Source of the DNA: Cyclobacteriaceae bacterium | GTDB taxonomy: Bacteria; Bacteroidota; Bacteroidia; Cytophagales; Cyclobacteriaceae | Direction: 5' to 3' | NCBI GenBank assembly: GCA_016786585.1 | Contig: JAEUUI010000030.1 | Span: 558,001 to 622,000, forward strand | DNA: 64,000 nucleotides | Shown: positions 1 through 7,672 of the stretch, one piece after another | Layout of the letters: every line of letters starts with the position of its first letter | How positions within the stretch are numbered: the stretch's first letter is position 1 | Made by a program: the position numbers and the translations under genes | Notes under the pieces: generated by a model | Database searches by the model: none | What the model saw: the letters and a program-made list of their open reading frames with translations, nothing else | Told to the model about the DNA's origin: nothing

Positions 1-174
1 GTTCAGGCTGTCTTTGATGTTCTTTTCGAGCGAATCAACCAGCGTGAGCACCGAAATGATCGCAAAAATGCCGACCGTAACGCCCAAAAGCGACAAAATT
101 GTTCTTAACAGGTTTGATTTCAGGGCCTTACCTGCGAACCGGAGGCTTTCGAAAATCTGGCGAATCGTGTACAT
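1..174 (-). CDS. ABC transporter permease, MacB/FtsX type (N-terminal fragment)
   Basis: The gene runs off the left edge; only its first 58 codons are visible, starting at the ATG complementary to 172-174. The peptide opens with an amphipathic stretch (RQIFESLRFAGKALKSNLLR) and continues into a hydrophobic segment (residues about 30-46, TILSLLGVTVGIFAIISVL) and then a polar stretch LVDSLEKNIKDSL. This is the characteristic beginning of MacB-type permeases: cytoplasmic helix, TM1, then the start of the large periplasmic domain. In this family the permease works with a cytosolic ATPase in mechanotransmission or export across the envelope. The substrate cannot be told from this fragment. Confidence 0.8.
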   Translation of the reverse strand, partial: MYTIRQIFESLRFAGKALKSNLLRTILSLLGVTVGIFAIISVLTLVDSLEKNIKDSLN

Positions 175-270
175 CAGTTCTTCTTAACGGGATTAGTACT
201 TTTAAGTTTGTCGGCCTGAAGGCTGCGCAATTACGGAATTTAGACTTAAAACCGCCCTTATTTGTTACAT

Positions 271-285
271 CCGCTAAAATAGCGG
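271..285. repeat. Small inverted repeat in the queA upstream region
   Basis: CCGCTA-AAA-TAGCGG is a perfect 6-bp dyad with a 3-nt spacer. No U-rich tract follows it on either strand, so it is not a good intrinsic terminator. It lies just upstream of the candidate queA promoter and could be an operator or an mRNA hairpin of the divergent permease transcript. Confidence 0.4.
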
Positions 286-292
286 GTGCAGC

Positions 293-323
293 TTCGCAAA
301 TCTCCCGGATTGCCTTATTTTTG
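293..323 (+). promoter_or_regulatory. Candidate queA promoter, Bacteroidota type
   Basis: TATTTTTG at 316-323 matches the Bacteroidota -7 consensus TAnnTTTG exactly. TTCG at 293-296 lies 19 nt upstream and is one mismatch from the TTTG -33 element. The queA ATG lies about 95 nt downstream. The elements were read by eye and no start site has been mapped. Confidence 0.4.
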
Positions 324-418
324 CAGCCTTAAAAAAATTTACCCTTCATTGGGCAAACTTTGCTCTTAAAAAAACGGATCTGTCGCCCGTAAGTGGCAGC
401 TAAGTAAAAAAATAACGC

Positions 419-1465
419 ATGAAGCTATCCGAATTTAAGTTTGAAATCCCCAACAACCTGATCGCCCTCCGCCCTGCTGAAAACCGTGACGAATCCCGTC
501 TGATGGTTTTGCACCGCGATTCCGGTAAAATCGAGCATAAAGTTTTTAAGGACGTTGTTAACTACTTCGGAGAAGGTGACATCATGGTCGGCAACGACAC
601 GATGGTATTCCCAGCTCGCCTCTATGGCCGCAAGGAAAAAACAGGCGCCAAGATCGAGGTGTTTTTGTTGCGTGAGCTGAATGCAGAAATGCATTTGTGG
701 GATGTGCTGGTCGACCCTGCCCGTAAAATTCGTGTGGGCAACAAGCTTTACTTCGGCAATGGCGACCTCGTTGCAGAAGTTATTGATAACACTACGTCCC
801 GCGGAAGAACAATCCGGTTCCTGTTTGATGGCGATGCGGAAGCATTCAACAAAGTAATCGAGACGCTGGGTGAAACTCCGCTTCCGAAATACATCAAGCG
901 TAAAATCGAACCGGAAGACAAAGACCGGTTCCAAACCATCTTCGCGAAAAATAAAGGTGCCGTGTCAGCCCCTACTGCAGGCCTTCACTTTACCAAGCAG
1001 TTGGTAAAACGTCTTCAGATTAAAGGTGTCGACATGTCGTTTATCACGCTTCACATTGGCCTGGGAACATTCCGTCAGGTGGATGTTGAAGATCTTACCA
1101 AACACAAAATGGATTCCGAGAATTTTATTGTCGGACCGGAAGTGGTTGAGAAAGTGAACAAGGCTCTGGATAACAAGAATCGCGTTTGCGCAATCGGCAC
1201 TACTTCGATGCGCGCCCTGGAATCATCAGTATCGGCAGGGAACAGATTAAAAGTGAAAGAAGGCTGGACAGACAAGTTTATTTTCCCGCCGTATGATTTC
1301 AAAATCTGTAACGCCATGATCACGAACTTCCACATGCCTGAATCAACATTATTGATGATGGCTGCCGCGTTTGGCGGATTTGATTTTGTGATGGAAGCCT
1401 ATAAAGTTGCCAAGAAGGAAAAGTATAAGTTCCTGACATATGGCGATGCTATGCTGATCCTCTAA
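419..1465 (+). CDS. queA: S-adenosylmethionine:tRNA ribosyltransferase-isomerase QueA
   Basis: QueA transfers and isomerises the ribosyl group of S-adenosylmethionine onto 7-aminomethyl-7-deazaguanine at the wobble position of GUN-anticodon tRNAs, giving epoxyqueuosine in the cytosol. The 348-residue length is normal for the family. Visible family motifs include the N-terminal block ([20 protein letters not shown]), [12 protein letters not shown] near residue 57, PTAGLHFT near 183, [10 protein letters not shown] near 212 and [10 protein letters not shown] near 261. The ATG at 419 gives the expected N-terminus [11 protein letters not shown]. No other queuosine gene is adjacent, so it appears to be transcribed alone. 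Confidence 0.96.
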   Translation: MKLSEFKFEIPNNLIALRPAENRDESRLMVLHRDSGKIEHKVFKDVVNYFGEGDIMVGNDTMVFPARLYGRKEKTGAKIEVFLLRELNAEMHLWDVLVDPARKIRVGNKLYFGNGDLVAEVIDNTTSRGRTIRFLFDGDAEAFNKVIETLGETPLPKYIKRKIEPEDKDRFQTIFAKNKGAVSAPTAGLHFTKQLVKRLQIKGVDMSFITLHIGLGTFRQVDVEDLTKHKMDSENFIVGPEVVEKVNKALDNKNRVCAIGTTSMRALESSVSAGNRLKVKEGWTDKFIFPPYDFKICNAMITNFHMPESTLLMMAAAFGGFDFVMEAYKVAKKEKYKFLTYGDAMLIL

Positions 1466-1474
1466 ACATCAGGT

Positions 1475-1723
1475 TTACTGTTTCTCTACCCAAATCAGGT
1501 AGACAAAAAATGAAACAGCAACCGGATATAAAAGAAAATACAGCGTATTAGGCGGAATGATCCGGATGAAGAACGCAAAAGGAAGAATTAATAAAAGAAC
1601 ACCGGCCGTGATTATCACGGCCTTTTTTTGTTTCGCCAGCGGCTTGCGGACAACTTCAAAAATTGTGTAGATCAAAAACGTTACTGCAGCCACATTAAAG
1701 GCGAGCAAAATGAACCTGATCAT
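1475..1723 (-). CDS. Small integral membrane protein, unknown function
   Basis: This 82-residue protein is almost entirely hydrophobic, with three likely transmembrane segments (about residues 2-22, 35-52 and 58-77) separated by a basic loop RKPLAKQKK, which suggests a cytosolic loop under the positive-inside rule. It is convergent with queA (9-bp gap) and divergent from ispD, whose ATG is 23 bp away. I do not recognise the family. The coherent TM pattern and its fit exactly between two flanking genes argue for a real gene. Confidence 0.6.
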   Translation of the reverse strand: MIRFILLAFNVAAVTFLIYTIFEVVRKPLAKQKKAVIITAGVLLLILPFAFFIRIIPPNTLYFLLYPVAVSFFVYLIWVEKQ

Positions 1724-1731
1724 AGAAATCG

Positions 1732-1739
1732 TATTTTCG
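1732..1739 (+). promoter_or_regulatory. TAnnTT-type -7 box directly upstream of ispD
   Basis: TATTTTCG ends 7 nt before the ispD ATG at 1747. A -7 element this close would place the transcription start at or just before the start codon. No good -33 element is visible. It is one of eight genes in the window with this arrangement. Confidence 0.3.
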
Positions 1740-1746
1740 TAAAAAT

Positions 1747-2424
1747 ATGCATTCGCAGGAATATGCCATTATCGTTGCCGGAGGGAAAGGAACCCGCATA
1801 AAGAGCGTGTTGCCGAAACAGTTTCTGGAACTGAACGGCTTGCCAATCCTGATGCACACGATCAACGCATTTGTACGCTATTCAAAAGACATCTCCATCA
1901 TTCTGGTTTTACCGGAAGATGATTTCCAGACCTGGCAATCGCTTTGCGCGAAACATAATTTCACGATGAACGTGACCCTGCAGAAAGGTGGTGACACGCG
2001 TTTCCAATCCGTAAAGAACGGCCTTGATAAAATTCAGGGCGATGGATTGGTAGCCATACACGATGGTGTTCGTCCGCTGGTAAGCGAAGACATTATCGGT
2101 GCATCCTACAGGCTTGCAGCTGTTCACAAAAGTGCCGTTGCTGCAGTCCGGTTGAAAGAATCCATCCGGATGACCGACCAGGATAACACGAAGGCAGTCG
2201 ATCGCTCAAAGTTCAGGCTCATTCAAACCCCGCAGACGTTCGATGTAGCCTTGATTAAAAAAGCATACCTGATCAAAGACGACCCAAGCCTGACGGATGA
2301 TGCCAGCGTAGCGGAACGGTCGGGTCATACAATTTCATTATTCGAAGGCAGCTACGAGAACATCAAGATCACCACTCCGGAAGATCTTATTGTGGCCAAA
2401 GCCTTGCTTGATTCCCGCAAATAA
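1747..2424 (+). CDS. ispD: 2-C-methyl-D-erythritol 4-phosphate cytidylyltransferase IspD
   Basis: IspD catalyses the third step of the MEP isoprenoid pathway, coupling CTP and 2-C-methyl-D-erythritol 4-phosphate to CDP-ME. The 225-residue protein has the nucleotidyltransferase signature AGGKGTRIKSVLPKQFLELN at residues 11-30, the HDGVRPLV motif near residue 104 and the C-terminal DDASVAERSG segment. Another MEP gene, dxr, lies at 17.6-18.8 kb but in a different operon. The gene is single and ends at a bidirectional hairpin shared with the convergent DUF2795 gene. Confidence 0.95.
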   Translation: MHSQEYAIIVAGGKGTRIKSVLPKQFLELNGLPILMHTINAFVRYSKDISIILVLPEDDFQTWQSLCAKHNFTMNVTLQKGGDTRFQSVKNGLDKIQGDGLVAIHDGVRPLVSEDIIGASYRLAAVHKSAVAAVRLKESIRMTDQDNTKAVDRSKFRLIQTPQTFDVALIKKAYLIKDDPSLTDDASVAERSGHTISLFEGSYENIKITTPEDLIVAKALLDSRK

Positions 2425-2450
2425 AAAGTCCCGCGCATGCGGGACTCAGT
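2423..2450. terminator. Bidirectional intrinsic terminator between ispD and the DUF2795 gene
   Basis: GTCCCGC-GCAT-GCGGGAC at 2428-2445 is a perfect 7-bp GC-rich stem with a 4-nt loop. On the minus strand it is followed by a run of five T residues (complement of 2423-2427), so it best terminates the DUF2795 transcript. On the plus strand it immediately follows the ispD stop but has only a weak T-rich tail. Confidence 0.75.
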
Positions 2451-2485
2451 CTTATGTCATTTCGCTTAGAATTCAGTCCTAAGCG

Positions 2486-2707
2486 TCAATACTCGTCTTC
2501 GTTGAAAAAGAAGTCTTCCTTGGTCGGGTAATCCGGCCAGATTTCTTCGATGCTTTCGTAGGGCTGTCCGTCATCTTCAAGTTCCTGCAGGTTCTCCACC
2601 ACTTCCAACGGTGCACCGGAACGGATTGAGTAATCGATTAATTCGTCCTTCGTAGCCGGCCAGGGCGCGTCTTCAAGGTAAGAGGCAAGTTCGAGTGTCC
2701 AGTACAT
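2486..2707 (-). CDS. DUF2795 family protein
   Basis: This 73-residue, strongly acidic protein has the conserved pattern of the Bacteroidota DUF2795 family: an N-terminal MYWTLELASYLEDAPWPATK, then DELIDYSIRSGAPLEVVENL, and a C-terminal IEEIWPDYPTKEDFFFNEDE. The central part of these proteins resembles a small helical fold, but no biochemical role is established to my knowledge. It has no signal peptide or membrane segment, so it is cytosolic. It stands alone between ispD and ettA and has its own terminator. Confidence 0.85.
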   Translation of the reverse strand: MYWTLELASYLEDAPWPATKDELIDYSIRSGAPLEVVENLQELEDDGQPYESIEEIWPDYPTKEDFFFNEDEY

Positions 2708-2923
2708 AGTTTAAATCTCCCTTTACAATTTCCCGCAAAAATAGAATTAATTACACCATAGTCAATACCCGGTGTCGGCAAAGACTTGGTTAGCCCGTCC
2801 ATTGCAGAAAGCGGCAAAAAGTAACCAAACCGGGGGCCTGAATATCTATGGACTGTCGGGTAAAAACCGCATATTTGCCCCTCCCTGACCGGCTGGCAGG
2901 GGCCTTCATTCCAACTACTGAAA

Positions 2924-4600
2924 ATGGCTGACGAAAAAATAATTTTCTCCATGACGGGCGTGAACAAGATTTATCCGCCCTCCAAACAGGTTCTCAAAAA
3001 TATCTACCTCTCGTTCTTTTACGGTGCCAAAATTGGCGTGCTGGGTTTAAACGGTTCGGGTAAATCGTCCCTGCTGCGCATCATTGCCGGCATTGACAAA
3101 GAATTTCAAGGCGAGGTGGTTTCGGACCTTAGCTTTTCAGTAGGCTTGCTGGAACAGGAACCCCAGCTCGATAAGACAAAAACCGTAAAAGAGATTGTCG
3201 AGGAAGGCGTTGCGGATGTGGTGAAACTGTTGAAAGAGTTTGAAGCGATCAACGAAAAGTTTGCTGACCCCGATCTGACTCCCGAGGCCATGGATAAGCT
3301 AATCACCAAGCAAGGTGAAATTCAGGAAAAGCTCGATGCGGTGAATGCATGGGAACTTGACAACAAACTTGAGCGCGCTATGGATGCGCTTCGCTGTCCA
3401 CCATCCGATGCAAAAGTTGAATATCTGTCAGGCGGTGAAAAGAGACGCGTGGCCTTGTGCCGGCTGTTGTTACAGGAACCGGATGTATTGTTGCTGGATG
3501 AACCTACCAACCACCTGGATGCCGAGTCAGTAAACTGGCTTGAACAGCATTTGAAGCAATACAAAGGAACCGTTATTGCAGTAACGCACGATCGTTACTT
3601 CCTCGATAATGTTGCAGGCTGGATTCTGGAACTTGACCGTGGAGAAGGTATTCCATGGAAAGGAAACTATTCGTCATGGCTTGATCAAAAACAAAAGCGT
3701 TTGATCCAGGAAGAGAAAACCGAGTCAAAAAGACAGAAAGCTCTTGAACGCGAACTCGAATGGGTACGCATGAGTCCGAAAGGTCGTCATGCAAAAGGTA
3801 AAGCACGTTTAACCGCCTACGAAAAACTCTTAGGCCAGGAAGGAAAAGAGAAAGAAGAAAAGCTGGAGCTATACATTCCGCCAGGTCCGCGGTTGGGTAA
3901 CAAGGTTATTGAAGCCAATGGCGTTGCCAAAGGATATGGCGACAAACTGTTATACGAGAATTTAAACTTCCGTCTTCCGCCTGCCGGGATTGTCGGAATT
4001 ATCGGACCCAACGGTGCCGGTAAAACTACGCTCTTCAAAATGATCACCGGCAAAGAAAAACCCGATGCAGGTACATTTGAAGTTGGGGAAACTGTACAGA
4101 TTGCGTACGTGGACCAGGAACACGATGACCTGAAACCCGAAGATACTGTATGGCAGGCCATCACCGGAGGAAATGAATTGATCAACATTGGTGGAAAAGA
4201 AATGAACTCACGTGCCTACGTAAGCAAGTTCAACTTCAATGGAAACGATCAGCAGAAAAAGGTAAAAGAACTTTCGGGTGGTATGCGTAACCGCGCACAC
4301 CTCGCCATTGCACTCAAGCAAGGCGGAAACCTGTTGTTATTGGATGAACCTACCAACGACCTGGATGTAAATACACTGCGTGCATTGGAAGAAGGTCTTG
4401 AAAATTTTGCAGGCTGTGCGGTGATTATCTCGCACGATCGCTGGTTCCTTGATCGGGTGTGTACACACATTCTTGCGTTTGAAGGTGATTCGCAGGTGTT
4501 CTGGTTTGAAGGAACATTCAGTGAATACGAAGAGAACAAGCGCAAGCGTTTGGGTGATGATCAACCACACCGCATTAAATACAAGAAGCTCGTGAAGTAA
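2924..4600 (+). CDS. ettA: Energy-dependent translational throttle protein EttA (ABC-F ATPase)
   Basis: This soluble ABC-F protein of 558 residues has two ATPase modules and no membrane domain. Module 1 shows Walker A GLNGSGKSS near residue 43, signature LSGGEKRR and Walker B LLLDEPTNHLD. Module 2 shows GPNGAGKTT near 360, LSGGMRNR and LLLDEPTNDLD. The linker with GRHAKGKARLTAYEKLLGQE is the P-site tRNA interaction region. Length and linker match EttA better than Uup or Sal/Vga resistance proteins. EttA binds the ribosomal E site and gates the first elongation step according to the ATP/ADP ratio. No clear terminator is seen downstream. Confidence 0.93.
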   Translation: MADEKIIFSMTGVNKIYPPSKQVLKNIYLSFFYGAKIGVLGLNGSGKSSLLRIIAGIDKEFQGEVVSDLSFSVGLLEQEPQLDKTKTVKEIVEEGVADVVKLLKEFEAINEKFADPDLTPEAMDKLITKQGEIQEKLDAVNAWELDNKLERAMDALRCPPSDAKVEYLSGGEKRRVALCRLLLQEPDVLLLDEPTNHLDAESVNWLEQHLKQYKGTVIAVTHDRYFLDNVAGWILELDRGEGIPWKGNYSSWLDQKQKRLIQEEKTESKRQKALERELEWVRMSPKGRHAKGKARLTAYEKLLGQEGKEKEEKLELYIPPGPRLGNKVIEANGVAKGYGDKLLYENLNFRLPPAGIVGIIGPNGAGKTTLFKMITGKEKPDAGTFEVGETVQIAYVDQEHDDLKPEDTVWQAITGGNELINIGGKEMNSRAYVSKFNFNGNDQQKKVKELSGGMRNRAHLAIALKQGGNLLLLDEPTNDLDVNTLRALEEGLENFAGCAVIISHDRWFLDRVCTHILAFEGDSQVFWFEGTFSEYEENKRKRLGDDQPHRIKYKKLVK

Positions 4601-4690
4601 TCGCGTTTCCGGGGGTATTTCTTTTTTTGTTTGGTAAGTCTGCGTGGCTGGCATTTCAGGGTCAGCGATAGAAAACGTTTGCTGTTTAAA

Positions 4691-4705
4691 TTCATTTTAA
4701 ATGAA
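4691..4705. repeat. Inverted repeat upstream of the cytochrome c gene
   Basis: TTCATTT-T-AAATGAA is a perfect 7-bp dyad with a 1-nt centre. It lies next to a TAACTTTC (-7-like) sequence at 4715-4722 and about 60 nt upstream of the cytochrome start. Position and symmetry suggest an operator. No regulator is identified. Confidence 0.35.
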
Positions 4706-4766
4706 CACTGAACGTAACTTTCGCGGCACGCCAACCGTACACACTTACTTTCCATTAACCCCTTGT

Positions 4767-5765
4767 ATGAAAAAAGTTCTGAAGATTACCCTCATCATTC
4801 TTGCCGTTATCGTTGTTGCTATCACCGCGGTTGTTGGCTATGTAAAAACCGCCCTTCCGGGTGCTAATGTTGCCGATGCATCGGATATAAAAATTGAATA
4901 CACCGCAGAACGGATTGAACGTGGTAAATACCTGGCCAATGCTGTAGCGATGTGCATTGATTGCCATTCGATTCGCGACCTCTCAGTTTTTGGTGCGCCC
5001 ATGATTGCAGGGACAGAAGGAAAAGGCGGTGAAAAGTTCAGCAAGGAACTTGGCTTTCCCGGAGACTTTTATCCACCCAACATAACTCCGGCTGCGCTTG
5101 GCAACTGGACAGACGGTGAATTGTTACGTGCAATTACCGAAGGTGTATCAAAAGACGGACATGCGCTGTTCCCGGTTATGCCGTACCTCAGCTTTGGTCA
5201 AATGGATAAAGAAGATATCTATTCGATCATTGCGTACATCCGCACGTTAAAACCAATTGAAAATACTGCACCGCCTTCGGAACCTGAATTCCCGGTGAAC
5301 ATCCTGATTAATACAATGCCTCAACCAGCAAAGTTTTCAACCATTCCGCCAAAAGAAGAACTCGTGCCGTATGGAAAGTACTTGTTAACCATGGCGGCAT
5401 GCAGTGATTGTCACACACCGATGGATAAAGGCAAACCGCTTGAAGGCAAATATTTAGCAGGGGGGCTGGAATTTAATCTGCCCGATGGAACTGTATTGCG
5501 TTCCGCCAACATCACCCCGGACAAACAAACCGGTATCGGCAACTGGACGGAAGAATATTTCATTTCCCGCTTCAAGATGTACAGCGACTCAGCATACGTT
5601 CAGCATAAAGTAGGGCCGAAAGAATTCAAAACGCTTATGCCATGGTTTTCATACACCAACATGGAAACACACGACCTGAAAGCGATCTATGCTTACCTGC
5701 AGACGGTACCGGCCGTCAACAATCAAGTTATTAAATTCGAAGACCGCGAACCGGCAGCGGAATAA
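4767..5765 (+). CDS. Diheme cytochrome c, membrane-anchored or exported
   Basis: The protein has an N-terminal hydrophobic segment (KVLKITLIILAVIVVAITAV) that acts as signal anchor or signal peptide, and two c-type heme motifs, CIDCH and CSDCH, in two similar cytochrome c domains. Each domain has a repeated pattern ending in a YI/YAYLRTL-like helix. It would carry electrons in the periplasm. The reading frame is open from 4701, but the start at 4767 (MKKVLK) is preferred because it puts the charged N-region directly before the hydrophobic core. It sits alone between ettA and a small membrane protein. The partner dehydrogenase is not in the window. Confidence 0.88.
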   Translation: MKKVLKITLIILAVIVVAITAVVGYVKTALPGANVADASDIKIEYTAERIERGKYLANAVAMCIDCHSIRDLSVFGAPMIAGTEGKGGEKFSKELGFPGDFYPPNITPAALGNWTDGELLRAITEGVSKDGHALFPVMPYLSFGQMDKEDIYSIIAYIRTLKPIENTAPPSEPEFPVNILINTMPQPAKFSTIPPKEELVPYGKYLLTMAACSDCHTPMDKGKPLEGKYLAGGLEFNLPDGTVLRSANITPDKQTGIGNWTEEYFISRFKMYSDSAYVQHKVGPKEFKTLMPWFSYTNMETHDLKAIYAYLQTVPAVNNQVIKFEDREPAAE

Positions 5766-5770
5766 AACAC

Positions 5771-5801
5771 TTCGGTAGTTAACGTCCATCGCTTACCTTA
5801 G
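5771..5801 (+). promoter_or_regulatory. Candidate promoter of the DUF486 gene, near-leaderless
   Basis: TTCG at 5771-5774, a 19-nt spacer and TACCTTAG at 5794-5801 resemble the TTTG-N19-TAnnTTTG promoter. The ATG at 5806 follows the box by only 4 nt, so the predicted transcription start falls at about the start codon. Confidence 0.4.
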
Positions 5802-5805
5802 CGGT

Positions 5806-6174
5806 ATGAAAGCGTTAACTACCATTTTTCTGCTCATCCTCTCCAATACATTCATGACGTTTGCCTGGTATGGGCATCTCAAGTTTAAAGAGATGAGCTG
5901 GAGCCAAAACCTCGGGCTTGTTGCGGTTATTTTTATCAGCTGGGGAATTGCCCTGTTTGAATATGCATTACAAGTTCCGGCTAACCGAATCGGTTATTCA
6001 GAATATGGCGGGCCGTTTTCGCTGGTGCAATTAAAGGTGATTCAGGAAGTAATTACGTTAACCGTATTTGTGATTTTCTCGCTGATATTCTTCAAGAACG
6101 AAACATTCCGGGTCAATCACCTGATCGGGTTCGTGTTCCTGGTACTGGCTGTGTATTTTATTTTTAAGAAGTAG
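5806..6174 (+). CDS. DMT-superfamily small membrane protein (DUF486)
   Basis: The 122-residue protein has four transmembrane helices (about residues 3-20, 35-52, 78-95 and 102-119) and a conserved LFEYALQVPANRIGY segment in the second loop, which is the DUF486 signature. The family is related to small drug/metabolite transporters such as EmrE but has no proven substrate. It is monocistronic, convergent with the acyltransferase gene with a 22-bp gap. Confidence 0.8.
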   Translation: MKALTTIFLLILSNTFMTFAWYGHLKFKEMSWSQNLGLVAVIFISWGIALFEYALQVPANRIGYSEYGGPFSLVQLKVIQEVITLTVFVIFSLIFFKNETFRVNHLIGFVFLVLAVYFIFKK

Positions 6175-6196
6175 TTGAGCGAAGCTTTCAACCAGG

Positions 6197-7132
6197 TTAC
6201 CGAATCTCTTCTCCCGGTTTTGTTTTCCAGCGCTCGTGCATCCAAACCCATTGCGCCGGATACTTGCGGATCTCACGCTCGGTAACATCATTAAGCTTTT
6301 GAGTATTGACTAACAAGTCAGTTTCTTCATCACCGGTAACGGTCATTTCAACTTCCGGATAGCAGTTAATTTCAAGTTTGTAATCATCACGCAAGTGTGT
6401 GAACATCGGCACTATCGCTGCACCGGTTTTCAGTGCCATTAATGTTGCCCCAATCGGAGTAGCGCACGGCAGGCCCAAAAAATTTACAAACCTGCTTTTA
6501 ACCTTTGTGTCCTGATCGATCAGAATCAACACGGTACCACCCGACTTCAGGGTTTTCACAAGTTTCACGGTATCCTTCCCACGCTCCACCGCTGTTGCAC
6601 CAAGTTTATTTCGCTGCCGCGAAAGCAGGTCGTTAAGCTTTTCATCTTTCATGCGGGTACCCACAATGAGTGGTTTGTAGCCACGGAAGGAAAGTTCGGT
6701 AGCGGTGAATTCAAAAGCTCCCAAATGCCCGGTGAGCAAAATCAATCCTTTACCTTTTTTATATGCAGCCTCCAGGTGTTCGGCACCATGAATTATTCTG
6801 AATTTCTCAAACTGCGAAAGCTTCATAATCCTGAATCCACGAATTACATCTCCGGCATTCTTTCCGAGCATTTCAAAAACTTTCCGCGAAAGCGTTCGGA
6901 TTTCTTCGGGCGACTTTTCGTTTGCATAAACCATCGTGAGATGATCGATTACACGCTTCCGCGAGTGCCCGGTAAACAATGAAGAGAAGCTGCCAAGCGC
7001 ACCACAGAGCTTTAACCAAAGCACCCTGGGCATAAGATTGGACACAAAAATCATAACCCGTAACAGCGCGTAGATGAGCTTGTAGCGAATCTTTCTGCGT
7101 GTGCGTTTTATAACCTTTTTAACCTTGGCCAT
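6197..7132 (-). CDS. LpxL/HtrB-like lysophospholipid or lipid A acyltransferase
   Basis: This 311-residue protein is a member of the LpxL/HtrB acyltransferase family. It begins with a very basic N-terminus followed by a membrane segment (IYALLRVMIFVSNLMPRVLW), has the catalytic H(X4)E/D motif in LLTGHLGAFEF near residue 135, and ends with the family's QWVWMHERWKTKP motif. Enzymes of this family add a secondary acyl chain to lipid A, or acylate related lipids, at the inner face of the inner membrane using acyl-ACP. The exact acceptor in this organism is not readable. It is divergent from sixA with only 45 bp between the two ATGs. Confidence 0.87.
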   Translation of the reverse strand: MAKVKKVIKRTRRKIRYKLIYALLRVMIFVSNLMPRVLWLKLCGALGSFSSLFTGHSRKRVIDHLTMVYANEKSPEEIRTLSRKVFEMLGKNAGDVIRGFRIMKLSQFEKFRIIHGAEHLEAAYKKGKGLILLTGHLGAFEFTATELSFRGYKPLIVGTRMKDEKLNDLLSRQRNKLGATAVERGKDTVKLVKTLKSGGTVLILIDQDTKVKSRFVNFLGLPCATPIGATLMALKTGAAIVPMFTHLRDDYKLEINCYPEVEMTVTGDEETDLLVNTQKLNDVTEREIRKYPAQWVWMHERWKTKPGEEIR

Positions 7133-7136
7133 TGCT

Positions 7137-7144
7137 GCAATATA
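7137..7144 (-). promoter_or_regulatory. TAnnTT-type -7 box directly upstream of the acyltransferase gene
   Basis: On the minus strand TATATTGC (complement of 7137-7144) ends 4 nt before the ATG. Together with the sixA box on the other strand it packs two promoters into a 45-bp divergent spacer. No -33 element is evident. Confidence 0.28.
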
Positions 7145-7165
7145 GTATTTCTTAATCGTTCATAT

Positions 7166-7173
7166 TACATTCG
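7166..7173 (+). promoter_or_regulatory. TAnnTT-type -7 box directly upstream of sixA
   Basis: TACATTCG ends 4 nt before the sixA ATG at 7178, implying a leaderless or nearly leaderless message if functional. No good -33 element is seen. Confidence 0.28.
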
Positions 7174-7177
7174 ATGC

Positions 7178-7672
7178 ATGAAGACGCTCTACGTAATCCG
7201 TCACGCGAAATCGAGTTGGGATGATCCGTTGCTGGCCGACTTCGACCGGCCCCTGAATAAACGGGGGAAGCACGATGCTCCGAAAATGGGCAAACGCCTG
7301 CGGCATCTTCAGGTTGCGCCTGATTTGCTGTTATCAAGCCCGGCAGAACGTGCCCTCACCACCTGCCATATCATCGCAGAAGAAGTTGGATACGCAAAGA
7401 GCAAAATCAAGACCGACAAAAAACTGTATCATGCCGATGATGCACAAATTTTAAATGTGATTCAGTCGCTCGACAACAAATACGCAACGGTCTGGATATT
7501 CGGACACAATCCGGGACTCACGGATTTTGTTAACCTGCTGGCAGATGCCGGCATTGATAACATTCCCACCTGCGGGGTAGTTGCCTGTTCGTTAAACATT
7601 TCATCATGGGACGAAGCGAATAGCGGCAAGGGCTCCGTTACATTCTTCGACTATCCGAAAAAGAAAAGCTGA
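7178..7672 (+). CDS. sixA: SixA-type phosphohistidine phosphatase (histidine phosphatase superfamily)
   Basis: The 164-residue protein begins MKTLYVIRHAKSSWDD, with the RHG-type phosphatase signature RHAKS containing the nucleophilic histidine. A conserved LLSSPAERALTT segment follows, and the second catalytic histidine lies in IFGHNPGLTDFVN. This short architecture matches SixA, which removes phosphate from histidines of phosphorelay or PTS proteins in the cytosol. The physiological partner is not in the window. Its stop codon abuts the stop codon of the convergent DUF4421 gene (TGA followed directly by TCA). Confidence 0.87.
   Translation: MKTLYVIRHAKSSWDDPLLADFDRPLNKRGKHDAPKMGKRLRHLQVAPDLLLSSPAERALTTCHIIAEEVGYAKSKIKTDKKLYHADDAQILNVIQSLDNKYATVWIFGHNPGLTDFVNLLADAGIDNIPTCGVVACSLNISSWDEANSGKGSVTFFDYPKKKS

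Noticed and set aside
271-285. Hairpin upstream of queA as a riboswitch (preQ1 type)
   Set aside because: It lies about 130 nt upstream of queA, before the candidate promoter, and has none of the preQ1 aptamer sequence I would expect; treated only as a small dyad.
425-934. Long reading frame antisense to queA
   Set aside because: It is a shadow of the queA codon pattern, with no recognisable domain or start context. The same holds for long antisense frames inside dnaA, lon, the mutase and the TPR-CHAT gene.
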